In this document: piece by piece, positions 63,962-64,000 of the stretch | Layout of the letters: every line of letters begins with the position of its first letter | How positions within the stretch are numbered: the first letter of the stretch is position 1 | DNA from: Paenibacillus sp. LHD-117 | GTDB lineage: Bacteria > Bacillota > Bacilli > Paenibacillales > Paenibacillaceae | Direction of reading: 5' to 3' | DNA: 64,000 nt | NCBI RefSeq assembly: GCF_030929555.1 | Contig: NZ_JAVFVT010000004.1 | Coordinates: 124,001-188,000, forward strand | Notes under the pieces: model-generated | The model's database searches: none | What the model was told of the DNA's origin: nothing | Seen by the model: only the letters and a program-made list of their open reading frames with translations | Made by a program: the position numbers and the translations under genes

Positions 63962-64000
63962 TTAATCGCCTCCCGTCGGGCCGTGTACCCATTCCTGCAT
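63962..64000 (-). CDS. C-terminal end of an upstream phage gene, cut by the window
   Basis: The last 13 codons of a minus-strand frame are visible and end ...EWVHGPTGGD then TAA at 63964-63962. In phage order the gene before the portal is usually the large terminase subunit, but 12 residues cannot show that. The ribosome site of the portal gene lies inside this end. Confidence 0.4.
   Translation of the reverse strand: MQEWVHGPTGGD

Larger units (their letters stand above)
42384..64000. mobile_element. Podovirus-like prophage, left part; right end outside the window
   Basis: From the tRNA-Arg 3' end onward the genes are those of a tailed phage: YolD-like SOS genes, endolysin, holin, large internal proteins, tail proteins, tyrosine recombinase, XRE regulator, beta-helix spike, N4-gp56-like capsid, scaffold and portal. 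No tape measure, tail tube or sheath is seen, and connector-like, propeller-like and large internal proteins are present, which fits a short-tailed morphology. Codon use and composition differ from the host part, with lower GC. Terminase and replication genes are expected to the right of 64000. All the structural genes appear intact, so the element could be functional. Confidence 0.9.

Noticed and set aside
42307..64000. Right attachment site inside the window
   Set aside because: I found no second copy of the tRNA 3' end in the window, and structural genes run to the last base, so the prophage must extend further.
1..64000. CRISPR array or complete defence system
   Set aside because: No regularly spaced direct repeats of CRISPR type and no cas, restriction-modification, Thoeris, CBASS or toxin-antitoxin genes were seen. 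The DUF2829 gene is an anti-defence candidate, not a defence system.

Overview
The window is a low-to-mid G+C, endospore-forming Firmicute chromosome, most likely Paenibacillaceae (Paenibacillus or Cohnella-like). The evidence is the sporulation and germination genes (spoIIB-like, spoVID, lonB, a gerA-type receptor), a T-box in front of valS, and gene order matching the Bacillus subtilis tig/clpX-lonB-lonA-engB-hem-spoVID-valS-folC-spoIIB-maf-radC-mre-min block. Every host protein gene lies on the minus strand, so transcription runs from high to low coordinates.

Host region (1 to about 42,380). Read in transcription order: a protein of unknown function, trigger factor (tig), clpP, clpX, ispG, a five-gene GerA-type germinant-receptor cluster with two permease genes and a small two-helix protein, lonB, lonA, engB, a second protein of unknown function, and speD with a structured leader. 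Then come a heme/siroheme operon (hemA-hemX-precorrin-2 dehydrogenase-hemC-cobA/hemD fusion-hemB-hemL), an RluA-family pseudouridine synthase, spoVID, a T-box leader with valS, folC, murC, a SpoIIB-like SPOR protein, a DUF4321 membrane protein, maf, radC, mreBCD, minCD and the start of rodA. Two families of dispersed, hairpin-forming intergenic repeats sit between these genes. The ger cluster is visibly AT-richer than its flanks and interrupts the conserved clpX-lonB order. A tRNA-Arg(UCU) at 42307-42383 (+) ends the host block.

Prophage region (about 42,384 to beyond 64,000). Almost everything is on the minus strand and has the gene content of a podovirus-like phage. Reading from the right: an upstream gene end, portal, a small barrel-like protein, a DUF2829/Tad2-type anti-Thoeris protein, scaffold, an N4-gp56-type major capsid protein, a small protein, a connector-like protein, a right-handed beta-helix tail spike and a Wzy/O-antigen-ligase-like membrane protein. 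Next is a switch region with a plus-strand Cro/CI-type regulator and a minus-strand tyrosine recombinase, followed by a second connector-like protein, a propeller-like tail protein, a tail-tip/fibre protein, a stalk-domain protein, two large putative internal virion proteins, holin and endolysin. A LexA-box promoter drives three small genes, two of them YolD-like. The right end of the prophage, including terminase and replication genes, lies outside the window.

Most notable points: three evenly spaced 19-bp palindromes between the recombinase and the XRE regulator, placed so that the same promoter could read through the recombinase into tail, ejection and lysis genes; a surface-polysaccharide polymerase-like cargo gene next to a beta-helix spike; an anti-Thoeris-type gene in the head operon; and an SOS-controlled YolD cassette that lacks a UvrX polymerase. 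I found no CRISPR array, insertion sequence or rRNA. Nothing here is clearly a wholly new system; the phage switch architecture is the best candidate for something undescribed.
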